Notes: a model not told the origin generated them from the letters alone. A stretch of DNA of 64,000 nt from Ananas comosus (GCF_001540865.1 NC_033639.1:2401997-2465996), one strand, 5' to 3'. Shown: positions 43,920 through 56,200, numbered from the stretch's first letter. Translations and numbers: made by a program.

Positions 43920-44393
43920 TGTGACACCCCAATAGTCCCACATCGGATGGGAAAGGGGTTGTCATTGGGTTTATAAGAGACTTAGACACTAGTAATAATA
44001 ACTGGGCTTAAGCATTTTGGGCTGTTGATTGGGCCCAACGAGTTATTGTTGCTAGTGGGCTGGGTCGCTACATTTGGTATCAGAGCCGGTTCACCAGCTG
44101 GACATGTATGGCGAGTCTCGGCTGAGCTAGGGTCTGGATGACGGGTTAGCGAGATGAGTCTCACATCGCCTGGTGATCTTGGGCTGTGTGTGTGATTGGA
44201 CTGACGAGGACGTCAGGGCCTTAACGGGGGGAGTCTGTGACACCCCAATTGTCCCACATCGGACGGGAAAGGGGTTATCATTGGGTTTATAAGAGACTTA
44301 GACACTAGTAATAATAACTGGGCTTAAGCATTTTGGGCTGTTGACTGGGCCCAACGAGTTATTGTTGCTAGTGGGCTGGGTCGTTACAGTCAG

Positions 44394-45229
44394 GGCGGTT
44401 CGGCAGGTAGTGGATCCTTAGTCGAGCCTTCCCCTTGTACTTCGCCAGCGGGTTACGGATCACTACCGCATCCCCTTCAGGTAAGGTTTATCTCCTCTGA
44501 GAGAACGTGTACTCCTGACCATTTTAGATACTGATAAATTATTGAATCATGCAGCAAAGGTAATCATCGCTGGCAACGAAATTGATAACAATTGCTCGCA
44601 GATTGCTGTAGCTGGTCTGCTTACACAATGGATAGGTGGCCGACCCTCAAATTTGCAATTTGCAGAAACTAGTGCAGGAAGTTACATCGTTTTCTTTCCT
44701 ACTGAGAAAAGCCGTCAGAAAGCTATTCGTCGTTCCCCAATAAGGAATGACATATTAACAATCACAGTCACTCCATGGGAAGTCAGCCGTCATACAACCA
44801 CAAAAATGATATTTCAATACTTTGTATGGATTCGCCTACGGAATTTACTGCTCTATTGCCATCAGTATAAAGAGTTAACTACTACTGTTTTGAGCTTTGG
44901 CAGAGATACATATGGGCCGATAAGCGCAGTCGTCTTGGTGAAAATCTAAACTACTATCGTCTATTGATAAAATGTATTAATCCTCGCATCATACCATAAT
45001 ATATTCTACTCCATATAGGGAATAGAGAATGGACAATTTTTATTGAGATTGAGTCATGGGAAACTTGCCCTCCAACTGAAATCCCATGATGTACTGTATA
45101 CTGTACCACCTGCATCCCATCTTTTATCACGAGTTTTAATCTAATATTTAGTTTGACTCGTTGTCTTCAAATAAGCTCTTTTTAATCAGTTATATTATGT
45201 TTTGTCAACCAAAGCTGAAAATGGACTCG
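44394..45229 (+). other. Module B of the ancestral locus, containing ORF B
   Basis: It follows directly after the TRIM array. A possible intron (CAGGTAAGG at about 44480 to ATGCAG near 44553) precedes or overlaps the start of ORF B. After ORF B there is non-repeat AT-rich sequence up to about 45230, where 120-bp repeats restart. Confidence 0.45.
44542..44949 (+). pseudogene. DUF4283-like ORF B, frameshifted copy of ORF A
   Basis: 135 codons. Residues 40-75 (SYIVFFPTEKSRQKAIRRSP) and 85-105 (VWIRLRNLLLYCHQYKEL) align with ORF A. After VLSFGR a single-base frameshift near 44900 leaves the frame. The other frame goes on as YIWADKRSRLGENLNYYRLL and, past a stop, as IGNREWTIFIEIESWE up to about 45090, again paralleling ORF A. 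Both copies are therefore decayed versions of one longer gene inside the repeat-bearing locus. Function is unknown; the DUF4283 link rests on pattern recognition, not a search. Confidence 0.55.
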
Positions 45230-46740
45230 GTATGGCTGTGAGTGTGGCGCTTTGGCTGTACCCAAATGTTGTACAAGTGTTCCAAGATACATTTATAACT
45301 GTACAATGCAGCAGTTTAAGTGTTCATCATATCAGTCGGTTCAAATATAGTGTACGTACTTCCCACGTCATATATCTGAAATTAAATCAGAAAGCACACT
45401 TTTATTTTATAGAGGTTGCCGGTACATCTGTAGTGTTAAAGGGCATACCCCTATACCTGCCACATCTATATGACCACTTCTATAGGGTAGGCATTATTTT
45501 GCATCTATAATATAAAATGGAACAGTTATACTACTCCCCCGTACATCTGTAGTGATACAGGGAACACCCGTATACCTGCCACATATATATGTCCATTTCT
45601 ATAGGATAGGCATAGCTTTTGCTGCTATAGCTTAAAACGGAACAGTCACAGAGGTCGCAGGAACATCTGTAATGTTAAAGGATACACAGATATACACACC
45701 ACATATATATGTCCACTTCTATATGGTAAGCCCAGCTTTTGCTGATATAGCTTGAAACAGAACAGTTATAGTGGTCCCAGGCACTTCTGTAGTGTTGAAG
45801 GGCACACCCATATACCGGAAACATCTATCTATCCATTTCTGTTTGGTAAGCTCAGCTTTTGCTGCTATAGCTTGAAACAGAACAGTTATACTGGTCCCAA
45901 ATACATCTGTAGTGTTAAAGGGCACACCCATATACCGGAAACATCTATCTATCCATCTCTGTTTGGTAAGCTCAGCTTTTGCTGCTATAGCCTGAAACAG
46001 AACAGTTATAGTGGTCCCAGGTACTGCTATAGGGTTGAAGGACACACCCATATACCGGAAACATCTATCTATCCATTTCTGTTTGGTAAGCTCAGCTTTT
46101 GCTGCTATAGCTTGAAACAGAACAGTTATAGTGGTCACAGGTACTTCTGTAGTGTTAAAGGGCACACCCATATACCGGAAACATCTATCTATCCACTTCT
46201 ATTTGGTAAGCTCAGCTTTTGCTGCTATAGCTTGAAACAGAACAGTTATACTGGTCCCAAATACATCTGTAGTGTTAAAGGGCACACCCATATACCGGAA
46301 ACATCTATCTATCCACTTCTATTTGGTAAGCTCAGCTTTTGCTGCTATAGCTTGAAACAGAACAGTTATACTGGTCCCAAATACATCTGTAGTGTTAAAG
46401 GGCACACCCATATACCGGAAACATCTATCTATCCACTTCTATTTGGTAAGCTCAGCTTTTGCTGCTATAGCTTGAAACAGAACAGTTATAATGGTCCCAA
46501 ATACATCTGTAGTGTTAAAGGGCATACCCCTATACCTGCCACATCTATATGACCACTTCTATAGGGTAGGCATTGATTTTGCAGCTATAATATAAAATGG
46601 AACAGTTATACTACTCCCCGGTACATCTATAGTCTTAAAGGGCATACCTTTATACTTGCCACATCTATATGTTCACTTCTATATGATAGGTTTTGTATGT
46701 AGTGCTATAACTTTAAATTTGTTATGTATCGAGATGGAAC
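45230..46740 (+). repeat. 120-bp satellite array, block 3
   Basis: About eleven units start near ACATCTGT or ACTTCTGT at 45424, 45543, 45661, 45781, 45901, 46021, 46141, 46261, 46381, 46501 and 46621. The seven central units are exactly 120 bp and nearly identical (GGCACACCCATATACCGGAA, TCAGCTTTTGCTGCTATAGC). Since 120 is a multiple of three and stops are absent from the consensus, long frames stay open on both strands (plus 45752-46552, minus 45719-46171) with a 40-residue period. These are not taken as genes. Confidence 0.93.
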
Positions 46741-49700
46741 ATCTATATGTCCACAACTAAGGAACTTTTAGTTGTGCCCTCCATCAAATAAAGTGGTAAT
46801 TTGCATTTTTATCAAATCCGTGTAATTCGAAATTTATACATCTGAACCAAAATTATAATGAACATTCATTTTAACCATTTACAAATGCAAACATTAATGT
46901 AAATCTATAAATACGGATGAACATAAAATGAACTTGCAAAAATAATACGAATATGGATAACATCTCATATAAGATAAATATGAGAAAATGACATCACGGT
47001 AGATAAACACATTATATCAATAGGATAAATTGACTAGAATCTTATCAACAACTCGCATTATACAAAAGACATCACGGATATGATTAAGCAGAATACAAAA
47101 TAACAAATATGTCAGGGCTTTAAATAGTATAGGGATGAACCTACTTATGTACAAGATCATGAATCATTCACAAAATAATTCAATGTTTCTATGAATAAAC
47201 TGCCATAGCTCTCCAAGCAAGTCGACAACATCCAATACAACATATAAAATTCACAATAATATATCATTCATAATCATATAACATTCACAGTATATAACAT
47301 TCACAGCATTTAACATTCACAACATAATACATCCCACTACCAGGCACAATTGCACAATCATATAATATTCAGACGTTTGTTTTTGGGACAGCGGACTCAA
47401 TCATAGAATTATAGGTCACACTGCATGGATCCTTTAAGATTGCCCTGACCATATGCGCACGAAAAGAGGGGGGGGTCATTATCGTACAATAATAGATCGG
47501 GGAGGCCGTTTCTTACGAGTCGCTCGGCAAAAAGGCATGTGTACATGCCACAATCGACGTCCGTGGAACCCTATTGTTGACATTCTTTACGAAATACGAC
47601 GTCAGGAGTGCCGACGGGGATTTGAAGGATATGCTCAAAATAGGACGAAAACCACTTCGCTTGTCCAAGAGAAAGAAAGGTAAATAAATTAAAACGAGTG
47701 GATAATAGATGTTACTGCCGAGTGAATAAATAACTAAAACACTGTGTCTACTTCCAAGAATAAATTAATACCAGCAGTTGTGCCGCGTCCTGTGCCTCGC
47801 TGTGGCTCCACAATGAGTTCCAACTCTCAAAACGTTGTTTCTTCAAATCAATTGATAGTAAATGTCAATGCCAATTACTATGTAAAGTTATAAGTACAAA
47901 TCTATTCTTGCTGCAGATATGTGTATTTATTTTTTCCAAAAAGTGTCGTATAGATGCGGATTCAAAAGCTACATCCCTGATAAAATCAACTGTTAGTGGC
48001 CCATTCTTTCCAAATCCCTACATCTTATTGAGTACGTGCATCTGCATAGAAACAGAAATCAAGTTAGCAATATGCCTTATGACAAGTTGCGGAAAACTCA
48101 AATGCTATTATTTGGACGGTTAATATTTTCATAGATTATGGAACATGAGCTAATAAATATTGTTCAACAAATTGGGATTCGAACGTCAACACATTTTTTT
48201 CCGTCTATTTTAAGTCACTTTTATATTTTTTTAAGTTTGCTTGATACAGAAATAAAGAACAAGAGAGAAATAGAGAACAACTAATCTATTAGTGAAAACA
48301 TCAAACTCACTGCAACTTCGGTTCGGCAGAAAATACCAGGTTGACTAAATTTATGTACACCCATGCAATCGAGCTTATCAATTATATGGAAATATACATT
48401 AATCACCTAAATAAAAAAGTCAGCAAAACAAAGAGAATTAGAATTTTATATATATATATATATATATATATNNNNNNNNNNNNNNNTTATTTCCGACTCA
48501 CACTAGATCACGAACCTCTTAATTGTCTCTGATAAAACGATTTCATCGTTTCAGTCTTAAATGAACGATTTAAACATCTCAATTTGCGTTAACAACGTAT
48601 GTCACGTGAACGTGAATTTAATAAGAGAGAAGTTGAGGAGTTAATTATTTCTAATTAAACTCTTCAATATTTCACTTTCACCTTCTTTTTTCTACTCTTC
48701 TCTTTGAGATCGTAAATACTACATCTTCTCTGTTGAAGAAAAAGAGAAGTAAGAGAAGCGTAGAGGTACGTGATTTACTCTCAATTGAGGAGAGTAAATA
48801 CCCTGATGAGAGGTGTTAGAAAAGAAAACGTCTCCCTCTTTGTGTAATAATTAACGCGTCTCTTGCAGAGGGGTGAAGAAGGCGAAGAGAGGTGAGCATA
48901 CAACGGAGTGGATATTTATTACCGTATAGAACTACTACTCCTATTAATGCTATATCCACTAAACTTCATCTTATGTTTTGTTTCTCTCTTTCGAAAAATT
49001 AATATATCTCGAGAGAAAATTAGTATTCTCTCACCAGGAGGTTATAATTAATCAGAGATATCAATTAGTAGAAGTTTAACGATCATGTTAAAACTCCTAA
49101 TTGAAAAGACGTGTAATTGTGTTCTCTAGTGCTTTCCTCAAAACTCTAATGTGACACTGACACACTTCGTGTCTAAGGCCTCGTCGGAACACACCTATGT
49201 ATATCTCCGGCTTGTGAACACGCCGAGTTTCCTGGTCTTCAAGTCTAGGTGTAGTTGGTACTTTATTAAAATCACTAAACGTGTCCAACTTTAAGCTAGG
49301 GAACAAGATTAATCTAATCTTATTATTAAAACACACAGTGTGCTCTACTAGAACCATGTATATATATATGTGATTATAGTATTTACAACACTATAATTTC
49401 GTATGTACTAACCTAGTATAAAACATTTAAGTTAAATAAAGGCGACGTGATTTACGTGTACGTCTACGTATGTAAAAGAATGTTTTATAGAAACCGTTTT
49501 ATAAGATCGAATTGATAAATCGTTAAGAAAAGAAAGTATAATAATTAATTAATTAAAAAAATTATCCCCTGGGTATACCGTTCTACTATGCTTTTCCAGT
49601 CTAAGCGGAAGACAATCGCCAGTAGGAGGAACTAATGAATAAACCTCCGGGTTACGCACTGCTCCAATTATGACGGTGTCTAATATATAACATCAATCAC

Positions 49701-49953
49701 GAACATCGAACAATATATAGTGTGTGACCACATAGGTTCAATTCTACCTAGTAGTGAGATGTGACACTAAACTCTTTTAATGTCACCATCGGAACTCTTC
49801 TCGATGGATAAAACATTTTTGGCTCTCCCAACTGAGTGTAATTAACTATCTTAATTACTCTCATGGGTCCCACAATCCACGAGTGACACCTAGCAGTATA
49901 TCGCGGCAATCCAAGTAGAATTAATAATAGACAGAACCTCTAGGTGTAGTTAC
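46741..49953. other. AT-rich region without a recognised gene
   Basis: 46741-47440 is AT-rich with no repeat I can name. 47453-47683 holds a 76-codon Arg/Lys-rich frame (MRTKRGGGHYRTIIDRGGRF) that I do not recognise and would not call a gene. A TA run (48444-48471) ends at an N gap (48472-48486). 48487-49953 contains LTR-like wording near its right end (GACACCTAGCAGTATATCGC, AATCCAAGTAGAATTAAT), and on the minus strand it starts TGTTACAGTAAC, but no matching partner is present. Confidence 0.4.
48472..48486. other. Assembly gap (15 N)
   Basis: A run of N directly after a TA microsatellite, where assemblies commonly break. Confidence 0.99.
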
Positions 49954-52408
49954 TGTAACATATTGAAACCCGAAAGCGATTATCGAACTTTACCCAAATT
50001 GGGTTAAAGTGTCGAGAGAAATGGTGGGACAAGTTCTGTTTAGCATCCCAACAATATTGGAAGGGTTAAAAGTGAGTTTAGAAAGAGTTGGAAAGGTTTT
50101 AGCATCGACCGGCGCGAAGTAGAGTCAAGTCGAAGCCAAAAACCAAGTCTGGGCAAAGTGTACCGGTACAACCATCAATGTGTACCGGTACAAATACGCA
50201 GACCGAGAGGAAGAGCTCTCGGGTTTGAGCAGAGCTAAAAGTGTACCGGTACAAATGCCACGAACCCGAGGGAGCTGCTCTCGGGTTTGGACATACACGA
50301 TTGTGAAACCGGTGACAGCCCAAAGTGTACTGGTACACTTTGGTCTGGTAGCAGTTTTGAAGTCTGCTGCAAATAGGGATATTTGGGGGGGCTAGTTGCA
50401 ATTGTAGCACACCATATATACCCCCATCTCTTCTCCCCTTCACAGCAAACACCCCCAAACACTCTCCCTCTTATTTTCTTCTCTCTCTCTAAGGAGCTTG
50501 ATCTAGGGCTTGGAGGAGAAGGAGAAGAAGCTTGGAAAAGTGAGATTTGATGGTTCTAGAAGCTCTCCTACAAGGACTTGGGGATAGCTTGGGTTAAGGT
50601 GAGTTTCTTGCAAGTAGAGTTCTAGGGTTTGGATTTTACCCTAGGTTTTAGAGGTTGGAGCTAATTTCTAGCTTTGGAAGTCCTTTTGAGGCTTGAGCTC
50701 TATGAAAATCATAGAAGCTCAAGGTCCTCTCATGGTGGATTGTTGAGGTCCAAAGTAGATGCCCTAGGATTGGTTCTAGAGGCTTGGGAATGGTATTAGA
50801 ATGCTTCCTAGGTGATTCTAAGCTAGTATTTGCTTAGAGATAAGATCAATCTAGGAGAAATCTATATATGGCATTGTTAGGGCATGAATTTTGAGGCTTT
50901 TGCTCTAGGTTGTTTTTGAGGTAAATTGACCTCATAAAAACCTAATTGGGGGTATAACGAACGCGTTGGTGTACTCGGTACGACAATCCGACGAGTGTAC
51001 GCTAAGATATTGACAAAACAACATTTTTTCGTACAGATATCCGCAACACGCGGAATAGGAGCCCAAAAATTTCAAGAATCGAATTGTAGCATCCTTACAA
51101 TCATAAAAGGTGGGGGGTGTACTCTGGAATCGTTGGATTCCCTTCTATGCATGTGTCACATTTATTGAGCATATACTTGTATAGTATCATTCATGCATAT
51201 TAGGGTTAATTGCATGTGAACCTTGATTTGACTTCATTTATATGCTTCTAACGTAGTTGAATATAGAGAATGATAGAACCATAATGGACGTGTATGTAGA
51301 ACTCTAAAGTTGTATGAATGTGAGACCTGGACTTTGATTATAGTAAACAAATGTGACATTGACAATAGAGACAAGATTGGTATTGAGAATGAGATTGTTA
51401 AACAAGGTTTAACCATAGTGGCATTGCGACAAGAATGACTTAGAAAGTGGCATGAACAAATAGGTAGAAACCTATTATGATAATGGCATTGTGACTAGTG
51501 GCTATGTATTCTCAAGTTGGGAATTGGATTGATACTCACGATAAGTCTTGGCTTGAGGGAGGTAGCTCCCTCTCAAGCGGTGCGTACCGGAATTGTCACC
51601 ACGGGGAGCGTGGTCCTCGAAGACGGTCATTCGGGTCTTGCAGTGCTTAGAGCCTCCCAAAATGAAAGAGATTTTGGATTGTGAGTTATTGGGGTTAACA
51701 AGGTTAACCGGTAAGATTGGGTAAAGAAAGCCAAAGTAAAGTAAAGAACAAGCATGCATGCATTTTAATATTGCTTTGACATATGTCTCCATTGACGGTT
51801 TTCTTGCATGCATAGTATTAGTTGCATTAGTTGGTTTGGATACTTTTCTTTATTGAAATACTTATGCCTAAATAGACCTAGTCGGTAAGTCGGCCAAGTC
51901 GGTTGCCGAACGCACTGGGAACTTTATTTAGTTCTCACACCATTAACCCTGCAAATTCTTGTGCGAGCGGGGCGGCGGAGGATCGGGGCAAGGGTATCGT
52001 GTCATAGTTAGTAGCCACCGAGACTTATGCATTTTTAGTCATTCCTTTTGAACATGTATCAACTTTTTTTTGTTGATTTAGAGAAATGTAAAGTTGTAAA
52101 CAATCATGTGTTTTGGTAGAATGATTAAGTTGTATAAGAATTATGGTTGAATGGAAAAAAATGTAATAGTTTTAGTTCACTTGTATTTGGTTTAAATTTA
52201 ATCAAATATCATGTATGGTTGTATGTTTTAGTATAGAGCTTTCGCTTCCGTTGTTGCTTGCCCTCGTGCAAGTCTTGTATAATTGCAAATCTCTTTGTTG
52301 TTTGCTTAATTATACTTGTTGCTAGAGCCTCGGGTGGACATGGGAGGCTCTGTCCCTTCGGCGTCTGTTGACGTGGCTCGAAGGTGCTCTCAAATTGGCT
52401 GGGGTTGT
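49954..52408 (+). repeat. Gypsy-type LTR, 3' end damaged
   Basis: It begins TGTAACATATTG at 49954 and resembles the LTR fragment at 13698. It holds a TACCGGTA cluster (50155-50345), a TATA-like box (TATATA at 50415-50420) and a leader rich in CTCTCT and GGAGAAGGAG. Near the 3' end it carries the common chromovirus-LTR wording GATCGGGGCAAGGG. The sequence becomes unlike an LTR end after GGCTGGGGTTG at about 52408, where an inverted LTR piece starts. No coding domain lies inside. Confidence 0.7.
50155..50345. repeat. TACCGGTA palindrome cluster in a gypsy LTR
   Basis: Three perfect GTACCGGTAC palindromes and at least one degenerate form (GTGTACTGGTACAC), interspersed with CTCTCGGGTTTG repeats, about 80-250 bases before the TATA-like box. 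Confidence 0.85.
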
Positions 52409-52720
52409 TTCTTGAGAGGTTGCCGTGATTGCATAAACATCCTTCTATCGAAAACTTGTCCCACTCTGCGCTGTGTACCGGTTCATGGGTTTGTGTACCG
52501 GTACCCCGCCTACGAAACGCCTAACCCGAGCCTCGGGTTTGCTGGGAAATGGTCTGTGTACGCGGTACGCAACCACGTACCGGTACAGCCGTCAACCCCG
52601 TACCGGTACAGCAAGCGAACTCCGTACCTGTACACGGCCTGCTGAAGGCTACCCGAGCAGCTGATCGAGTATCCAACTTTTTGGATTTTGGTACCCAGGT
52701 TTTAAATCCTATAAGTTACA
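52409..52720 (-). repeat. Inverted LTR 5' fragment with TACCGGTA motifs
   Basis: On the minus strand it starts TGTAACTTATAGG at 52720 and contains four ACCGGT cores, mostly as GTACCGGTAC. It abuts the plus-strand LTR end at about 52408, so two LTR pieces lie tail to tail. Confidence 0.55.
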
Positions 52721-53208
52721 ACTCGCAACCACGGAACACTTAACGTACCAACCAAACGTCAACATAGAAGTTCAAGTACATCCACAAGAGTAGTATCAAA
52801 CAACTCGAAACCAATCGATAGATCAAATGGTTTACTGGCTATTGGGACATGACATTTGCATCGGGTGGCCTTTCATTTGGTACTTTTTCACGGCTTCCCA
52901 AGGGAGTGCTATAGAGTCACTGCTATGTCAGTCCAAGTGCATACCTCTCGCAAAGTACCTTGCATCTCCACATGAAACATTCTCTCCCGTATCGACACGC
53001 GTTGCTAATGGCACAGATACACACCGGAAAGCGAGTGCTCTATCAAGAATCCTCACTGGTCTGTGCTGCGATGCCCGAGTCGCGATCCACGCTCTGGCAC
53101 ACCTCGTATCTCGTCGCCTCCTAGAGAATAGCGTCTGGCTCAGACCTCAGCTATCTTCCATAGTGTCTCCTAGTGGGCCTTACGGTCGCCTTGTCCTCTG
53201 ACCGACTC
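52721..53208. other. Unassigned sequence between LTR fragments
   Basis: It contains a 124-codon plus-strand frame (52827-53201), MVYWLLGHDICIGWPFIWYF and on, with no recognisable family. The reverse strand shows nothing better. It may be retroelement non-coding sequence. Confidence 0.35.
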
Positions 53209-56200
53209 TGTCACAGCCCGCGACCACCCGCCTATTTGGCCGAGGTCGCGGCGCCGACAGTGCCGAACGGACAGGGTTTCCCCTGTACTACGGACAGAGT
53301 CTCCCCTGTACGTTCAAGGCAACGCAATCAATACAATACGAGGGTTCCAACCAGGAACTGATATCAATCAAGATTGCATAATGGAAGGTATCAAACAACA
53401 TAAACACATCCTAAGTTATTACATTCATTCACATTCACGCATTTTACATCTCAATTCTCAATTGCTTTAACTTCCAAATACAATCTAAGTAGTACATCGT
53501 TTACTTATTACAATTTGATACATTCGCTTTCTTTTCATTTCCTTTACCCCTAAGCTTTGTAGACGGGTACTGCTAGCTCTGGTCTCCGGGGTAGGGCGCT
53601 ATCTACGGAGCTACGCCCTTTCCTCACGCCGCCGCGCTGCTCACGTACGAACCTGTAAAACCCCAAAACAACGTGGGGTGAGAACCAACTCCATGGTTCC
53701 TAGTGGGTACGGCCACCCAAGGGAAAAGCTCGACCGACAGGTTCAAAGGAGGCAACTGCAGGTTAGTTTAATAAACAGATAGATAGATATTTTGACTATG
53801 CAATTAATAGAACCATACCTTGCCTCGCAATTGTAACAATGCTATGCAATATGCAATACCTGTAAATCATGCAAGTAGATTACTTGATCTACTTTATATC
53901 ATTAACCATACTTTACTTGTAGCCGTTCTTTTCTTTATTAGCTATTCACGTTCGTTAGTTATTCTTTATTCTTTACTCTTTGTCTTATTGTGCTCACTGG
54001 CGATTCTTTCCTAAGGTTATTTTACCTTAGCCATCTATGCCACTCGACTCGGTCTCGAGTCAATCAACTGCGGATAGTCCGCACTCTGTCCGGCTCAAGG
54101 TGAAGGACCTCTCACTTACACCTCAGCCTTCAGTCTACAAACATCTCCCCAACGGGTCGCCCAGAGCTGCGTACACCCGTGGTTAGGGATCTTTCCGGTG
54201 GGAAGGGGATTATACCACAAACTCAACCCGCGGCCTAAGACCCCCGATAGGGAAGGGGACATGCCACACTCAACCCTAGCAAAGCACGATTCTGCCGACG
54301 GGAGGGGGAACCTGCCACACTCGACCCGCGGCCTCGAATCAGCCTCAAGCTCATCCTCGAAGTTCGTCCAGTGGGAGGGGACCCTGTCACACTCAACCCA
54401 CTGCTCTAGAACTGTCGAGTTCACAATCCTAAGATTCCGGAATCTATTTCCCAAGCCTCTAGGGTAATCTCAAACCCTATGATATCGACCTATCTAGGTC
54501 CAATGCACTTTCCATCCTAGGTCTACCCGACTCTAGGTTTAACGCCCTTATAACATAACCAATGTTCTTTAAACTAGGTTAATACCTCTCTACCTAGGTT
54601 TTTATTAACCCTAGGTTCAACAACACTAGAATCAATGTCAACCTATGTTCATGACGCTAGGTTAATGCCACTCGATCTAGCCTAGGTTCACGACACTAGG
54701 TTCAACATCAATCTTATTCATCCTAGGTTCTTGACCCTAGGTTCATATTCGACCTATGTTAATTACACTAGGTTCGGCGCCACTCGATCTAGTTGGCCCT
54801 ACTTGTCCACATCGAGTTTCTATAATCATATATACTCTAGCATGCATTCTATGATGCCGACATGCATCTACATTTAACATAGCCTACATTATCATCGTGC
54901 ATGTTATACATGTATAGCTTTTCTCATCATGTTAATAAGCATTATCCTCTCGCATGCATTTTCATAAGGTCAATATGCTCTTGTCATCTAACTTGTATTC
55001 ACATGATGCACTTATGCATTTTATCCAACCGCACTTACATGCTCTATTATGAGTTGACATGAACTAGCACTTGCATATAATTCCAACGCATCAACATGCC
55101 ATTAGCAACTAGCATAATTACTATCATTTAGTACATGCATCTTAACTAACATGCTCACATAATGTTACATGCACCTAGCATACATTCCAATGCACAAATA
55201 TATCGCTTGTATCTAGTTACTAGCATATACTTCCCAATGCATTATTATGCAATCATCACTAAACATTACCCAACATGATCTCATAACTCATAAGGTTAAC
55301 AATAGGTTAACATTCATTTATATGCTCATGTTCTCTAATACATGTCAACATGAATCTCATAATGCTAAATGCCCCAAGCATGTATTTCACTAAGCATACA
55401 TACTAATATGCAAATTACCAACTAGCATGCATTTATACAATGCAAATATGCCCGTATGCACATACATATATGCATCAACCAAAAATCCATATTTCGCTTT
55501 GACATGTGGGGCGACCAAGTCGCTTCGGTAAGCACAACCCACCTTAACACGCGTTCCGATTGCTTGTCGACACTTGCAATCGGCCGCCCGCGGCACCCGG
55601 CACCCGGTTTGGCCCGATCTCACAATTGCGGTCCAAGAGCGCGCCGCTTCGCTGTTTCAAGTGTAGAAGCTCTTCGCCACGCTAACACGATGCCTCAAAT
55701 CCATTTCCATGATTTTACGACGTCGCCTCGGCCCTCCCGGCGGACCCGAAGCCTAAACGTCCGTTTCTTTAATAACTTCGCAACGGCTCGTCGGATTGCC
55801 GAACCGTCTTCGCCAACGCGTTTCGTTACCTAGCAATTAGGTTTACGGATGGTCAAATTAGATCAAACCCTCATATTTTGAAAATTAGCATTTTGGACCC
55901 TAGGTTTCACCTATTGCAAGAAATCATTAAATTGATCCATGATTTAAGCAACAATCATCTATTTAGCATCATAGGATTCCACTAAATCCATTTATAAGGT
56001 ATTTAAACCAACCATTAAAGATCTACCATTAAAGGCTAGCAAAAGCTTACCTCTCAAGCTTGCCCTCAAGGTGGAGAAGATGATGATGAAGACAATGAAT
56101 CCTCTCTTGGCTTCAATCTCCACCAAAATCCTCTTCTTTGGGAGAGATTTAGAGAGAGAAAGAGAGGGTTTTCTTTTCTCCTTCCATGCGTGTGTGTGTT

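Larger units (their letters stand above)
41154..44393 (+). mobile_element. Tandem TRIM array: six LTRs and five internal domains with one outer duplication GTCAG
   Basis: LTRs of 152-153 bp lie at 41159-41311, 41475-41626, 41790-41942, 42106-42257, 43920-44072 and 44236-44388. Each starts TGTGACAC and most end GTTACA. Each of the first five is followed by TTTGGTATCAGAGCCGG (tRNA-Met PBS) and a 160-bp non-coding internal domain ending in a purine tract (GGGGGAGTC). The whole array is flanked by GTCAG (41154-41158 and 44389-44393). LTRs 1 and 3, and 2 and 4, are near-identical pairs offset by 631 bp. The fourth internal domain is interrupted by the Sirevirus-family solo LTR at 42421. There is no coding capacity, as expected for TRIMs. 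Confidence 0.93.

Noticed and set aside
45719..46552. Overlapping long ORFs on both strands (266 and 150 residues)
   Set aside because: They follow from an exact 120-bp tandem repeat lacking stops in those frames. The 40-residue peptide period mirrors the DNA period, and no domain is recognisable.
47453..47683. Basic 76-residue ORF
   Set aside because: No family recognised, and no promoter or splice context. Composition alone does not support a gene.
52827..53201. 124-residue ORF between LTR fragments
   Set aside because: No recognisable motif; the length is within chance expectation for this interval.
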